Below are positions 44,053 through 53,239 of a stretch of DNA of 64,000 nucleotides, in pieces. The notes under the pieces were generated by a model. It was not told the DNA's origin. It ran no database searches and saw only the letters and a list, made by a program, of their open reading frames with translations. Source of the DNA: Lactiplantibacillus herbarum (GTDB taxonomy: Bacteria > Bacillota > Bacilli > Lactobacillales > Lactobacillaceae); contig NZ_LFEE01000037.1 in NCBI RefSeq assembly GCF_001039045.1, forward strand, positions 40,893-104,892, given 5' to 3'. Position 1 is the first letter of the stretch, and each line of letters begins with the position of its first letter. The translations under genes were made by a program, and so were the position numbers.

Positions 44053-46770
44053 TTACTGATTAGACACAGCTTGGTTAATCGTCCAAGTTATTGTAGCTTG
44101 GTACGTATCCGTTAAAGCACGATCAGTTGGTACCTTTAAATATAGCGCGCCGAGCGCCGTGGACGACCCAAGCACGTTAACACTCTGACTAGAGACTGTT
44201 TGATGACTCTCAACAATTGGATTGGCAACTCCCGGAACTAGCGTCGATTCGCTACCCGTTTGTTGGTCTTTATAGCCGAGAATTGCTGCTAATGGTTGCG
44301 CTGACTTCTCGCCCTTAAACCCTCCATCTGCAAGCGTTGCAGTTAATGACCACGTCGAACCAATCGGCCGATTATCCTGAATAACTAGCCCAGTGTCATA
44401 TGCAGCACCATAATTTTCTGATTTACCAGTAATTGGATTGTGACCAAAATCTATTGTTTTCGGTGCTGAAACGAACTCTAAGTTTCCAGAGCTGTACACT
44501 AACGTAACTGTTTCATCTTTGTCCGTAAAGTTCCCCTGAATGCCATCTGGTTGATCAGGTTGATAACCCTCAATCTCGATTGGCTTAACATGGTAAGCTT
44601 CGCCAGTTGCACCCGAAATTTTAGTGTCCGCAGCCAAGGTCTTTCCATTAGCATCTACGTGCTTCACCGTAATTGTTTTGCCCGTAGCCCATTCAAACTC
44701 ACCAACGATGGTCTTGCCATCATATTTAGTCATCAGATCAGTCGACGTATAAACCTTATCATCGTTTAGACTACGCCATCTTCCAATGTATGGTGATTCC
44801 TTACTAGGATCTGGTAATGTCCAGTTAGTACTATTAAAGAAATTAAAGCTTTTTCCTAACAAAAGTCGTTTAGGTGGCAACTTTCCACTAAAAGTATCAG
44901 TGTAACTTTGGGCACTACCGGTATTCCAACCCGACAAGTCTAGTTTTTCCAAATTGGTATCCTCAAATACAGCATTGAAGTTAGTTACTTTAGCCGTATT
45001 CCAGGCACCAAGATTTAACTCCTTGAATCCCGAATCTCCTGCAAACATCTGTGAGATATTTGTTGCCGAGCTGGTATTCAAGTTATCTATTGGCAAATTC
45101 GTTAATTGCGGATTACTAGAGAACACTTGTGAAAAATTAGTCACTTGGCTCGTATCCCAATTACCAATTGGAAGATTAGCCATTTTATTGACCTGTTTAA
45201 AGGTCCCCTCCATTGTCGTGACCTGTCCCGTCTGCCAATTATCAATTGGTAACGTCGTGATACTACTCATTCCTGAAAAAGCGAAGGCCATATTTTGAAC
45301 ATTTTTGGTATTCCACTTAGCTATCGGCAATGTCGTTAGCCCACTACAATCACCGAATGCTGAATTCATATCGATAAGACTGCTAACATCCCAATTACCA
45401 ATTGGCAATGTCGTTAACTTCGACGACTTATAAAAAATATTTCGCATCGTTCCAAGGTTACTCGTATTCCAATTAGCAATTGGTAATGTGGTAACGTCAA
45501 GGCCTGCAAAAGCAAAATCTAACCCATTAACTTGACTCGTATCCCAATTAGCAACATTTATATTTTCTAAATCTGCGTCTTCATAGAAGATGAGTTGCAT
45601 ATTATGGACCCGACCCGTTTGCCACTTATCAATTGGTAACGATTTTACCTTGGTCATCCCCTTAAACGTCGCCGACATGACCATCACTCGACTCGTATCC
45701 CAATTAGCAACATCCACCGAAGTCAACGAAGAACAATTGGCAAACGTTCTTATCAGGGTCCCAACTTTGCTTATATTCCATTTACCAACAGGTAGCGCCG
45801 TTAATGCACTTGCACCGTTAAATGTATCCTCTAAAGTAATCAACGAACTAGTATTCCAATCGGTGACATTTAATGTGACTAACTTAGAACAGCCATTAAA
45901 TGTTGCTACCATCTTTGTAACTTGACTAACATCCCAACCATTTAGGTCCAGCGCCACTAATTGTGAACACCCCTTAAACATTTGCGAGATATCCGTTACA
46001 CTCGTGGTCTTCCACTGACTAATACCAGCAATATTGGTTAACGACGAGCATTGATTGAACATTCCTTTGAAACTCTGCACTTTGGAAAAGTCTTGCTGCC
46101 CAAAATCAATTTGTTGCAGTTGACTATCCCCATTGAATAAATATTCCAAGCTGGTTACATTAGAAAGATCCAGGTTAGCTAACCCATCAACATTCGTTAA
46201 GTTGGTTAACCCTGCAAATAAGTAATTATAGCTGCTAACATTACCGGTCGTAATTCGCCCATCAATCACAATTTTTAAAACATTGGTCGGACTATAGCCG
46301 TTATCTGTCAGTGTTTTAGCAATCCAGCCCCCAGTATCATCTCCGACTGAACTCCCAAACGAACCACCACTTAAATGTAATACCCCGTCTGCATCCAACG
46401 TCATCTTAACAGTGCCGTTGATCATCTCTACTGCCCTTGTTGCTCGCGTAATAGCCGTTTTAGAATGTGGCTCGTTATCATTCTTTTCCAGCGTTGTACT
46501 GTAACTACTATCACTGACTGATTCTGAATTAGAGTGCTTTCCCACTTTCTCACCCATTTGAGAATCAGGTAATCCTTGTCCTGTTTGACTACTAGTTGCA
46601 CTTTGCGATACCAAGCTTTTTTCAGAAAACACACTAGTAGTCGACGACATCGCTTGCTCAATTCTTGCTTGCGATTGGGGTGCCGCTCGAATAATTGTTT
46701 GCGGTTCCAGGTAGCCAATCACACCTATTGCAAATGCCAGTCCTAGGCCGCCCCGGTACCATCGTTGCAT
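44053..46770 (-). CDS. Large BspA-type LRR, MucBP and WxL surface protein (CscC-like)
   Basis: About 905 residues. Signal peptide, a Ser-rich stretch, then some 15-17 BspA-type (DUF285) leucine-rich repeats of about 24-25 residues, recognisable by NWDTSQV, KWNTKNV, GWDVSQV and similar. A MucBP-like domain follows (TVKHVDANGKTLAADTKISG), then a C-terminal WxL-type region with STWSLTATL and a closing ITWTIN. It would sit at the cell wall and bind host glycoproteins or plant polymers. ATG 46770 follows AGGAG by 8 nt. Confidence 0.88.
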   Translation of the reverse strand: MQRWYRGGLGLAFAIGVIGYLEPQTIIRAAPQSQARIEQAMSSTTSVFSEKSLVSQSATSSQTGQGLPDSQMGEKVGKHSNSESVSDSSYSTTLEKNDNEPHSKTAITRATRAVEMINGTVKMTLDADGVLHLSGGSFGSSVGDDTGGWIAKTLTDNGYSPTNVLKIVIDGRITTGNVSSYNYLFAGLTNLTNVDGLANLDLSNVTSLEYLFNGDSQLQQIDFGQQDFSKVQSFKGMFNQCSSLTNIAGISQWKTTSVTDISQMFKGCSQLVALDLNGWDVSQVTKMVATFNGCSKLVTLNVTDWNTSSLITLEDTFNGASALTALPVGKWNISKVGTLIRTFANCSSLTSVDVANWDTSRVMVMSATFKGMTKVKSLPIDKWQTGRVHNMQLIFYEDADLENINVANWDTSQVNGLDFAFAGLDVTTLPIANWNTSNLGTMRNIFYKSSKLTTLPIGNWDVSSLIDMNSAFGDCSGLTTLPIAKWNTKNVQNMAFAFSGMSSITTLPIDNWQTGQVTTMEGTFKQVNKMANLPIGNWDTSQVTNFSQVFSSNPQLTNLPIDNLNTSSATNISQMFAGDSGFKELNLGAWNTAKVTNFNAVFEDTNLEKLDLSGWNTGSAQSYTDTFSGKLPPKRLLLGKSFNFFNSTNWTLPDPSKESPYIGRWRSLNDDKVYTSTDLMTKYDGKTIVGEFEWATGKTITVKHVDANGKTLAADTKISGATGEAYHVKPIEIEGYQPDQPDGIQGNFTDKDETVTLVYSSGNLEFVSAPKTIDFGHNPITGKSENYGAAYDTGLVIQDNRPIGSTWSLTATLADGGFKGEKSAQPLAAILGYKDQQTGSESTLVPGVANPIVESHQTVSSQSVNVLGSSTALGALYLKVPTDRALTDTYQATITWTINQAVSNQ

Positions 46771-47550
46771 ACTCATCACTCCTCTCAATATCTTGTATTC
46801 TAACATCTCTTAACATCAATTATCATACATTATTTCAAGTTGATAACAATGTAAAAACGGCTTACAATTTTCATTCACATTCAAATATTAAATTAGCTTC
46901 ATGTTAATATTATTAAAATTAATGTTAGTAATCACTTAACAATCGTGCTTTATACTGTCTATCAAAAGTAAATAAATTGAAGGTTACCATACCATCTTCG
47001 ATTCTGTTTTTGACCGGTTGTCGTCAAAGACTATTCAGTTGAACTTCTTCACACTCCAACTCAACGATGCGGCAACATAATCGATGAGAATGTTGATTTC
47101 ACTGAACTCTACCGATCTTGACCTCATTAAGCAGAATCCATCTCGTTGAACTTTAGCGTAAAAAAGATCGCAACGACAACATACTAAGAATCAAAGTGTT
47201 CCTTGTTGTGTAACAAGTGTTCTCTCATGAAAAATATCACCGCTATAAGACAGCAAAATAACGATCTGTTGCGTATTAAGACTAACTGATCGTCATTTTT
47301 AAGCAACTTATTTAATCACCTTTGATTACTAGTCCCTATAAATTATAAAATATCAAAAGCAAACTTTAAATCATTTCTAGAATTTAAAATGGCTAACTAT
47401 AAAACAACTTGGTCAGAGGCTTGATCGAATTAATCCAGTCGAACAATTAACGTAGCTTGTACTACCTCAACATAGCCCATATTTTTTGTTGCAATTACAG
47501 CAAATTAGTTTTATGCTAGCAACTAGTTAATCAGTAGGAGGTTTTTATCC
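46771..47550. other. Long gene-free region upstream of the csc cluster
   Basis: About 780 bp without a credible gene. It must hold the csc promoter (minus strand) and the MarR promoter (plus strand). A short palindrome CTTGTT/AACAAG is flanked by GTGTTC direct repeats around 47199-47222. A frame around 47035-47115 could be a decayed gene, but too little remains to identify. Confidence 0.45.
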
Positions 47551-48009
47551 ATGCCCGAAATTCTACGTTCGATCGGCACCATTGCTCGAGCCCTAGATTC
47601 AATTAGTAATATTGAATTCAAACAGTACGACTTAACCAAGGGCCAGTACTTATACCTAGTCCGCATTTATGAACACCCCGGCATCATTACCGATCATCTA
47701 GCTAATCTATTAACAGTAGACCGGACAACTGCGGCCCGGGCCGTTCAGAAACTAGTCAACCAAGGTTTTGTCCGTAAACAATCAGCGACCAATAACCGAA
47801 AAAATAAGGAACTCTATCTTACCGAGCAAGGTGCCCAAGTGTACCCGCACATTCAACGCGAAAATACGTACTCGAATCAAGTTGCCTTGACCGACTTAAC
47901 ACCTAGTGAAGCCACCGAACTAGCAGCCTTTTTAGCCAAAGTCAGCAATCGTGTAACGGCTGATTTTGAACAAGTCAAAAAGGGACAGACTCGTCCCTAC
48001 CCACATTAA
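47551..48009 (+). CDS. MarR-family transcriptional regulator
   Basis: 152 residues with the winged helix IITDHLANLLTVDRTTAARAVQKL and wing VRKQSATNNRKNKELYLT. No redox-sensing N-terminal Cys. It is followed by a GNAT gene after 20 bp, and the pair is a common layout in lactobacilli, with the regulator probably controlling itself and the acetyltransferase. AGGAGG precedes the ATG. Confidence 0.88.
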   Translation: MPEILRSIGTIARALDSISNIEFKQYDLTKGQYLYLVRIYEHPGIITDHLANLLTVDRTTAARAVQKLVNQGFVRKQSATNNRKNKELYLTEQGAQVYPHIQRENTYSNQVALTDLTPSEATELAAFLAKVSNRVTADFEQVKKGQTRPYPH

Positions 48010-48029
48010 TGAAAGAAGCTTAATAACAT

Positions 48030-48545
48030 ATGACTACTGAAATTAAAGTTGCAACCGTCGCTGACGCAGAAGCGTTACAAGACTTAAGTATTACCGCCTA
48101 TCGTGATACTTTTGACGAATTCAATACCACCGAAAATATGCAAGCTTACTTAGAGGATGCCTATAATCTACCTAAAATAACGCGCGAACTTCAAACATCA
48201 GATACACAATTTCTACTATTAAATAAGGACCAGCAACTCGCCGGCTATATTAAGCTCAACATCAACCAAGCTCAAACGGAAGATGTTGATCCACTAGCCC
48301 TAGAAGTTGAACGCCTGTATATTCATCCAAATTTCAAATACCACGGACTCGGCAGCCAACTCATGCAACTAGCCTTAGATACCGCACAAACAGCTGGCAA
48401 AACTCAGGTCTGGTTAGGCGTTTGGGAACATAATGAGCCTGCTCAGAAGTTCTACCACAAATGGGGCTTCGAACGTTTCAGTCAGCACGACTTTTATATG
48501 GGTGATGACCGGCAAACGGACTACCTGATGACACACCGATTCTAG
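48030..48545 (+). CDS. GNAT-family N-acetyltransferase
   Basis: 171 residues. GNAT motif A is evident (LEVERLYIHPNFKYHGLGSQLMQLALDTA, the Q/RxxGxG/A acetyl-CoA loop), followed by VWLGVWEHNEPAQKFYHKWGF. The pattern is like spermidine/spermine or ribosomal-protein acetyltransferases. Substrate unknown. Cotranscribed with the MarR gene. Confidence 0.88.
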   Translation: MTTEIKVATVADAEALQDLSITAYRDTFDEFNTTENMQAYLEDAYNLPKITRELQTSDTQFLLLNKDQQLAGYIKLNINQAQTEDVDPLALEVERLYIHPNFKYHGLGSQLMQLALDTAQTAGKTQVWLGVWEHNEPAQKFYHKWGFERFSQHDFYMGDDRQTDYLMTHRF

Positions 48546-48593
48546 TATCCGTGAAAACAACCAGATACTCAAAATTTATCGTAGCAGACGAAA

Positions 48594-48630
48594 AATACGG
48601 TTAACTCTCATTCCAAGAGTTAACCGTATT
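48594..48630. terminator. Terminator between convergent genes
   Basis: A perfect 15-bp stem AATACGGTTAACTCT/AGAGTTAACCGTATT. The T-run is best on the minus strand. Confidence 0.75.
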
Positions 48631-48634
48631 TACG

Positions 48635-49282
48635 TCAATCACTAAGCCTGATTGTTTTTCCATTCACTTCAATCATCTTGTCTGCCGCTAACAGCTTGAA
48701 TTGCCGGCTCAAAGTCTCCGGCGTAATACCTAAAAAGCTCGCTAATTCTTTCTTTTTCACTGGTAATTCAAAGGTATCAGCGCCCCGTTCCTGACCCAGC
48801 TGTTGCAAATACATCAGTAACCGTTGCTTCGATCCCACATTACTGGTCAAAGCACTCATTGATTCCAAGGCCGTCAACCGATCACCTAAAATATTCAACA
48901 AGTTAAACGCTAACGCCGGTACTTGATGTAATAATTGTTGAAAGTCCTGGCTACTGATTGAACAAATCCGGGTATCCTCAACCGTTTCAGCGTAGTTATA
49001 ATGTGGCCGTTGAGCAAATAGCGCGGCTTCACTGTCGATGGCACCGGGCCGCAGCATGTAGAGAATCTTCTCTTTACCGTTCTCATTCAACTGATAGACC
49101 TTCACACGGCCAGAGTCAACAATCAGCATTTGATCTAATAGCGTCGTTGGCGCATACAGAATCGTCCCCTTCGGATAAAGCTGTTGATGTGTCGAGATCG
49201 TAGTTAAAGTTTCAATATCCGCATCGGGCAAGCCTTGAAAGATCGCTGCCGACCGCACGCAAGTAAAAGCAGAATGTGACAT
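48635..49282 (-). CDS. Crp/Fnr-family regulator
   Basis: 215 residues. A cyclic-nucleotide-type beta-barrel (YPKGTILYAPTTLLDQMLIVDSG to LFAQRPHYNYAETVED), a dimer helix and a helix-turn-helix (KELASFLGITPETLSRQFKLL). The four Cys of an FNR Fe-S cluster are absent (only two or three Cys in all), so it is more like the Flp/ArcR type. ATG 49282 follows GGAG by 7 nt. The operator-like TTGATATATATCAA lies 17 bp upstream. Confidence 0.88.
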   Translation of the reverse strand: MSHSAFTCVRSAAIFQGLPDADIETLTTISTHQQLYPKGTILYAPTTLLDQMLIVDSGRVKVYQLNENGKEKILYMLRPGAIDSEAALFAQRPHYNYAETVEDTRICSISSQDFQQLLHQVPALAFNLLNILGDRLTALESMSALTSNVGSKQRLLMYLQQLGQERGADTFELPVKKKELASFLGITPETLSRQFKLLAADKMIEVNGKTIRLSD

Positions 49283-49298
49283 CCTTTTTCTCCATTTC

Positions 49299-49312
49299 TT
49301 GATATATATCAA
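49299..49312. promoter_or_regulatory. Crp/Fnr-type operator
   Basis: TTGATATATATCAA is a perfect palindrome of the FNR form TTGAT-N4-ATCAA. It is in the divergent region between the Crp/Fnr gene and the 49375 gene, so it may control both. Confidence 0.7.
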
Positions 49313-49374
49313 TTTTAATTCAGTAACTCCAGTATATACTAAGTTCATCAAAAAGAAATCTGGAGGCACTTATT

Positions 49375-49938
49375 ATGAAAATCTATCAAGCAAACATCGT
49401 TCCCTTAAACGCCGAGGCAATTGGCACTTCCGCTCACGGTCAAGCCCTATTCGTCGTCAATGGCAACCAACTAGTTGTTACCATTGAAATGTTCGATACC
49501 CCAGCTAACCAGCAACATTGGGAACATTTCCACGGATTCCCAGACGGTCGCCCCGCAGCGATCGCAACTATGGCCCAAGATACTAATCACGACGGCTTTG
49601 TTGACTTACCTGAAACAGAACCCGTCTCAGGGACAACGATGGTACCGTTCAACGACACACCAGAAACAATGGATATTCCAAATGACGAGTATCCCATTGC
49701 GGATGCTAACGGTCACTTCAGCTATACCAAGATCGTACCTTTAGAAACACTAGACGCGCAATTCAAACAAGTCTTCAATGATAGTGAATTAGCATTAGAC
49801 CAACGTGTCATCTACATCCATGGCGTTGCTAACAGCTTGAAAATTCCCGCTACCGTTGCTGGTGAAGTTGCCACTTATGACGCTCACGTTACGCTACCGA
49901 TTGCAGTCGGTAAGATCGAACGGTTAACACTTGATTAG
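49375..49938 (+). CDS. Uncharacterised CHRD/SOD-like cytosolic protein
   Basis: 187 residues, no signal peptide. The run EMFDTPANQQHWEHFHGFPDG with several His and Asp, DTNHDGFVDLPETEP, and YIHGVANSLKIP give a beta-rich protein with possible metal-binding ligands, loosely like CHRD or Cu/Zn-SOD-type folds. I do not name a family with confidence. GGAGG precedes the ATG. The FNR-type box upstream suggests oxygen- or redox-linked control. Confidence 0.55.
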   Translation: MKIYQANIVPLNAEAIGTSAHGQALFVVNGNQLVVTIEMFDTPANQQHWEHFHGFPDGRPAAIATMAQDTNHDGFVDLPETEPVSGTTMVPFNDTPETMDIPNDEYPIADANGHFSYTKIVPLETLDAQFKQVFNDSELALDQRVIYIHGVANSLKIPATVAGEVATYDAHVTLPIAVGKIERLTLD

Positions 49939-50089
49939 CCGCTGGTGGGTCTGGGGAAGCTTTCTACTTAACGCTTTAGTCCTGATCCTAACACTCATTC
50001 ATCAAGATATGACCGCAATGGTTCTGATGGCTGTCAGTATGTTGCTCGGTTCCAGTCTACAATTGTTAAAAGTTGCAAGTAACAAATAA
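49931..50089 (+). CDS. Small two-span membrane protein overlapping the preceding gene
   Basis: A 52-codon frame from TTG 49931, which overlaps the end of the previous gene by 8 nt. It encodes two hydrophobic segments (WWVWGSFLLNALVLILTLI and AMVLMAVSMLLGSSLQLL). There is no strong ribosome site, so it would depend on coupling. A terminator follows its stop codon closely, which supports it being the last gene of the unit. Confidence 0.5.
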   Translation: MISRWWVWGSFLLNALVLILTLIHQDMTAMVLMAVSMLLGSSLQLLKVASNK

Positions 50090-50110
50090 CCATGCTACTG
50101 CGACACTAAA

Positions 50111-50158
50111 ACGGATCACTAATCCTTACCTTCATAAGGACTAGTGACCCGTTTTTTT
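50111..50158 (+). terminator. Rho-independent terminator
   Basis: ACGG, TCACTA and TCCTTA pair with TAAGGA, TAGTGA and CCGT (50111-50152), followed by seven T. Confidence 0.85.
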
Positions 50159-50195
50159 AATATCTGTTAAATTTAAGAATCTGGCCTACATCTAG

Positions 50196-51236
50196 CTAGT
50201 CTGTTAACACCAAGGCCTTAATAACTTCACGGTTGACCATTGCTTGATAGGCTTCGTCAATATCATCCAATTTGAACTGCTTAGTGAACACCTTTCCCGG
50301 ATGAATATCCCCATCCAAGACAGCCTTCAATAAGATCTGTTTGTCATAAGTGGTCACAGAAGCTGGACCACCAGCGATAATTGTGTTGTTGTAGAATGAA
50401 GCAGTCATGTCCATCTTAGGCTGATGTGGCAATCCTACCCGACCAACGATTGCGCCTGGACGAGCGACCTTCATCGCCGTTTCATTAGATAATTCAGTAC
50501 CAACACATTCTAAGATTGCGTCAGCTCCCGCGCCAGCCGTTAATTCACGGACTTTCGCTATGGCTTCATCACCACGTTCAGCAACAATGTCAGTGGCGCC
50601 GAATTCAATCGCTAGTTGTTGCCGATCTTCATGACGACTCATGGCAATAATCTGTTTAGCACCACGCATCTTAGCCGCGATCACACCACACAGTCCAACA
50701 GCGCCATCACCAACCACAACAACGGTATCGCCCCGTTTGACGTTAGCGACCCGAGCAGCGTGGTAACCCGTAGCCATTACATCTGCCAGACTCAAGAGTG
50801 AGTTCAACATCTCATCACTATAATCAGCAGGTTGACCAGGGATTTTAATTAACGCCCACTCGCCATGTTGAAAACGGATGTATTCTGCTTGAACGCCGTT
50901 GCTGAAGTTATCTTGATGATTTTGACAATCACCATCGAAACCAGCCAAACAAGCCGCACAATGCCCACAACCATGGGTAAAGGGGGCAATCACAAAGTCC
51001 CCTGGTACCACCGTTGTAATATCCGTACCCACGGCTTCGACAATCCCAATAGCTTCATGTCCTGAGTTGTCAGAATGGTTCGCTTTGGCTTCCAAATCAC
51101 GATAAGCCCACAGGTCAGAACCACAGACACAGGTCCGCACAACGTGAATAATCACGTCATCGGGTGCTTGAATGGTTGGTTTATCTATATTTTCAATCGC
51201 TACTTGACCAGGTTTAACAAAGACAGTTGTTTTCAT
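50196..51236 (-). CDS. Zinc-dependent alcohol dehydrogenase (MDR family)
   Basis: 346 residues. The catalytic zinc ligands are Cys38 (CGSD) and His60-Glu61 (GHEAIG). Structural zinc Cys are at about 90, 93, 96 and 104 (GCGHCAACLAGFDGDC). The Rossmann loop is VVGDGAVGLCGV. Oxidises or reduces alcohols and aldehydes with NAD(P). Substrate not known. AGAGGAG precedes the ATG, and a 7-bp tandem repeat lies just upstream in the promoter zone. Confidence 0.9.
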   Translation of the reverse strand: MKTTVFVKPGQVAIENIDKPTIQAPDDVIIHVVRTCVCGSDLWAYRDLEAKANHSDNSGHEAIGIVEAVGTDITTVVPGDFVIAPFTHGCGHCAACLAGFDGDCQNHQDNFSNGVQAEYIRFQHGEWALIKIPGQPADYSDEMLNSLLSLADVMATGYHAARVANVKRGDTVVVVGDGAVGLCGVIAAKMRGAKQIIAMSRHEDRQQLAIEFGATDIVAERGDEAIAKVRELTAGAGADAILECVGTELSNETAMKVARPGAIVGRVGLPHQPKMDMTASFYNNTIIAGGPASVTTYDKQILLKAVLDGDIHPGKVFTKQFKLDDIDEAYQAMVNREVIKALVLTD

Positions 51237-51266
51237 ATTTGATCTCCTCTAAGGCTTAGTAATCAG

Positions 51267-51293
51267 TTATTTGTTATTTGTTATTTGTTATTT
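51267..51293. repeat. Tandem repeat TTATTTG, about four copies
   Basis: Three full copies of TTATTTG and one partial (TTATTT) at 51267-51293, between the start of the dehydrogenase gene and its upstream region. Copy-number slippage here would change promoter spacing or leader length. Confidence 0.85.
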
Positions 51294-51359
51294 TAATAAT
51301 AACCATATTTCCCTGATGATTACCAATTTTAACAATCAATTCATTACACATTATGATTT

Positions 51360-52342
51360 TTAATATAAATTAATTACAATAATCGCAATCAACATGAGTA
51401 TCAATCCCCAAATTTGTAACCTAGATATAGGCTTCTTGACTGCCGAAAGCCAACCAAAATCATCAATTAAAGCACTGACCAATAGCTGGCCAAACAAGGC
51501 AATGATGATTACCTTTTCAGTACCAATCACTGGTACTAATTGCGCACTTAGCATCACGTATGAACTACCTAACAGCCCGCCAATCCACACCACCAATTTT
51601 TAGATGTTACGTGTGTAGCACTCCTAATCCCTTTGACAATTGAGACCTCTAATACCAAATCTACAACAAGCAGACTAGCAAATGCGACTAAACACGTCAC
51701 CCATGCCGTTAAAGGTGAAGAATTAAGCACATGCCCTAAACCGACCATTGACCGCTGCTTGAATGGCTAAAAGTGCCCCAGCAATCAGCCCTATCAGTTG
51801 CCAAGACCAGTTATTAGCGGGCCTTTTTCTGTGTGTTCGAGCGGTGATCGCTTAATGCCAATATTTGCACTAAATAGTGCCCCAAGTAGTAGAATTAGGA
51901 GACCAATGATTTTTACTGGATTCAGACTTGTCTGTGGTGATTGAAACAAGCCGAACTGATCGATGATGACACTCATGATTATTTGACCAACAATCGGTAA
52001 CACCGAAGTTTGGACACTACCTAAGTGAGTAAACAATAATACGTTGGCCGTCAATGCAAAAGCGCTCGTAAAACCGCCAATCCAGACCCACCAAGGATTA
52101 TTCACAATCAGCGTTGCTGATAGGCTTATCGTCGGTCTCATAAACGCTAGTAGCACAGATAAGAAAATGGTTCCAACAAAAAATGAGATTGTCGACGCTA
52201 AGAAAGGCGATCCCACTTCATTTTTCAACTTAGTATTGATTGCAGATTGAGCCGCAATTTTGCCACCCATCAACATTGGAATAAGACTAATCCATAACAA
52301 ACAAACCCGCTCCTCATGCAAGAAAATTTTAACTACTACCAA
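51360..52342 (-). pseudogene. Broken DUF606/YdcZ-type transporter gene (DMT superfamily)
   Basis: The N-terminal half is open (51794-52342, about 10 kDa of membrane segments including WWVWIGGFTSAFALTANVLL). The following part needs at least three frame changes to continue: near 51800 (WQLIGLIAGALLAIQAAVNG), near 51740 (LGHVLNSSPLTAWVTCLVAF) and near 51600 (WWVWIGGLLGSSYVMLSAQL to the stop at 51360). The two halves are tandem repeats of one another, as in whole DUF606 proteins of about 300 residues. The gene is thus a pseudogene, divergent from an intact TetR regulator. Confidence 0.8.
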
Positions 52343-52481
52343 TAATTTTTGTAATCTTAACCTATGGCAGTACCTTCTAAAGTTATCCTAGCATCAGCGT
52401 AAATAATTTAAATAAACAGCATCAGTAATCTGTTCAAAATTGAATAAAATCGCAATATTGTCCAGTAAGGAAGTGTGATAA

Positions 52482-53012
52482 ATGAGTAGTCGACAACGTA
52501 TGATCAGTAGCATGAGCCAACTATTGCAACAAAAAGAAATTAATACCATCACCGTTCAAAATATTATCGATAATGCCGACTTTAGCCGTGGCACGTTCTA
52601 TGCACATTTCACGGATAAATACGACGTTATGAACGCCTACTTTCGCGATGAAACCAAAAAACACATGGAAAACATCCACGATGCGCCTTGGGTAACCATG
52701 TTAACTAGTGGTGCGACCTTCATGCAGCAAAATCGCAATTATTTTTTAACAGCTTTTAAATCCACCGGTCAAAACTCTTTTAATGAATTCTGGTTCGCCG
52801 ATTCACTTGTAAACGTCACTGACGGTGTTAAATACCGTGCTCAAAAAACAACCCTCACTGACCAAGAAGAACAGGCCAGTCGCTTCTTCGTTGCCGGCTA
52901 TATGCAACTAATGCGCGACTGGATTGAACAAGATACGCCAACAACACCTGAGAAAATTGCGGAGACTATCTATGCTTTTATGCCCGCCGTTATAAAAATA
53001 AATTTATGGTAA
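52482..53012 (+). CDS. TetR/AcrR-family regulator
   Basis: 176 residues with the helix-turn-helix ITVQNIIDNADFSRGTFYAHFTDKYDV and a C-terminal helical domain. It is divergent from the broken DUF606 transporter, which is its probable target, and so may now be a regulator without its main client. A GGAAGTG site precedes the ATG. Confidence 0.88.
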   Translation: MSSRQRMISSMSQLLQQKEINTITVQNIIDNADFSRGTFYAHFTDKYDVMNAYFRDETKKHMENIHDAPWVTMLTSGATFMQQNRNYFLTAFKSTGQNSFNEFWFADSLVNVTDGVKYRAQKTTLTDQEEQASRFFVAGYMQLMRDWIEQDTPTTPEKIAETIYAFMPAVIKINLW

Positions 53013-53026
53013 ATTTGTCAAAAAAT

Positions 53027-53070
53027 AGGACTAGAATATCAAAATCACTGATATTCCAGTCCTGTTTTTT
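53027..53070 (+). terminator. Rho-independent terminator
   Basis: AGGACTAGAATATCA (53027-53041) pairs with TGATATTCCAGTCCT (53049-53063), followed by six T after a G. Confidence 0.85.
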
Positions 53071-53179
53071 AGATTAATACTTTTTACCTCAGGCCATTTT
53101 CAAGATACGCTTTATTAATACGGTCTTGCTAATCTTCAGACTAAAAAATCTTGTTTTTCAGTAGCTAAGATCTCAAAGC

Positions 53180-53210
53180 TTGACTTATAGTTAAGGCGAA
53201 GGTGTTCAAT
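53180..53210 (+). promoter_or_regulatory. MerR-type promoter of the merR-DUF2255 genes
   Basis: -35 TTGACT (53180-53185), 19-bp spacer with TATAGTTAAGGCGAAGG, -10 TTCAAT (53205-53210). The dyad is CTT-N4-TTAA-N4-AAG. The same spacer sequence recurs at 54043. Confidence 0.7.
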
Positions 53211-53239
53211 TATACTTATAAGAAAGGTGGAAAATTAAA

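Noticed and set aside
44954-45925. Plus-strand frames opposite the LRR protein
   Set aside because: They mirror the repeated leucine-rich coding sequence and have no start signals.
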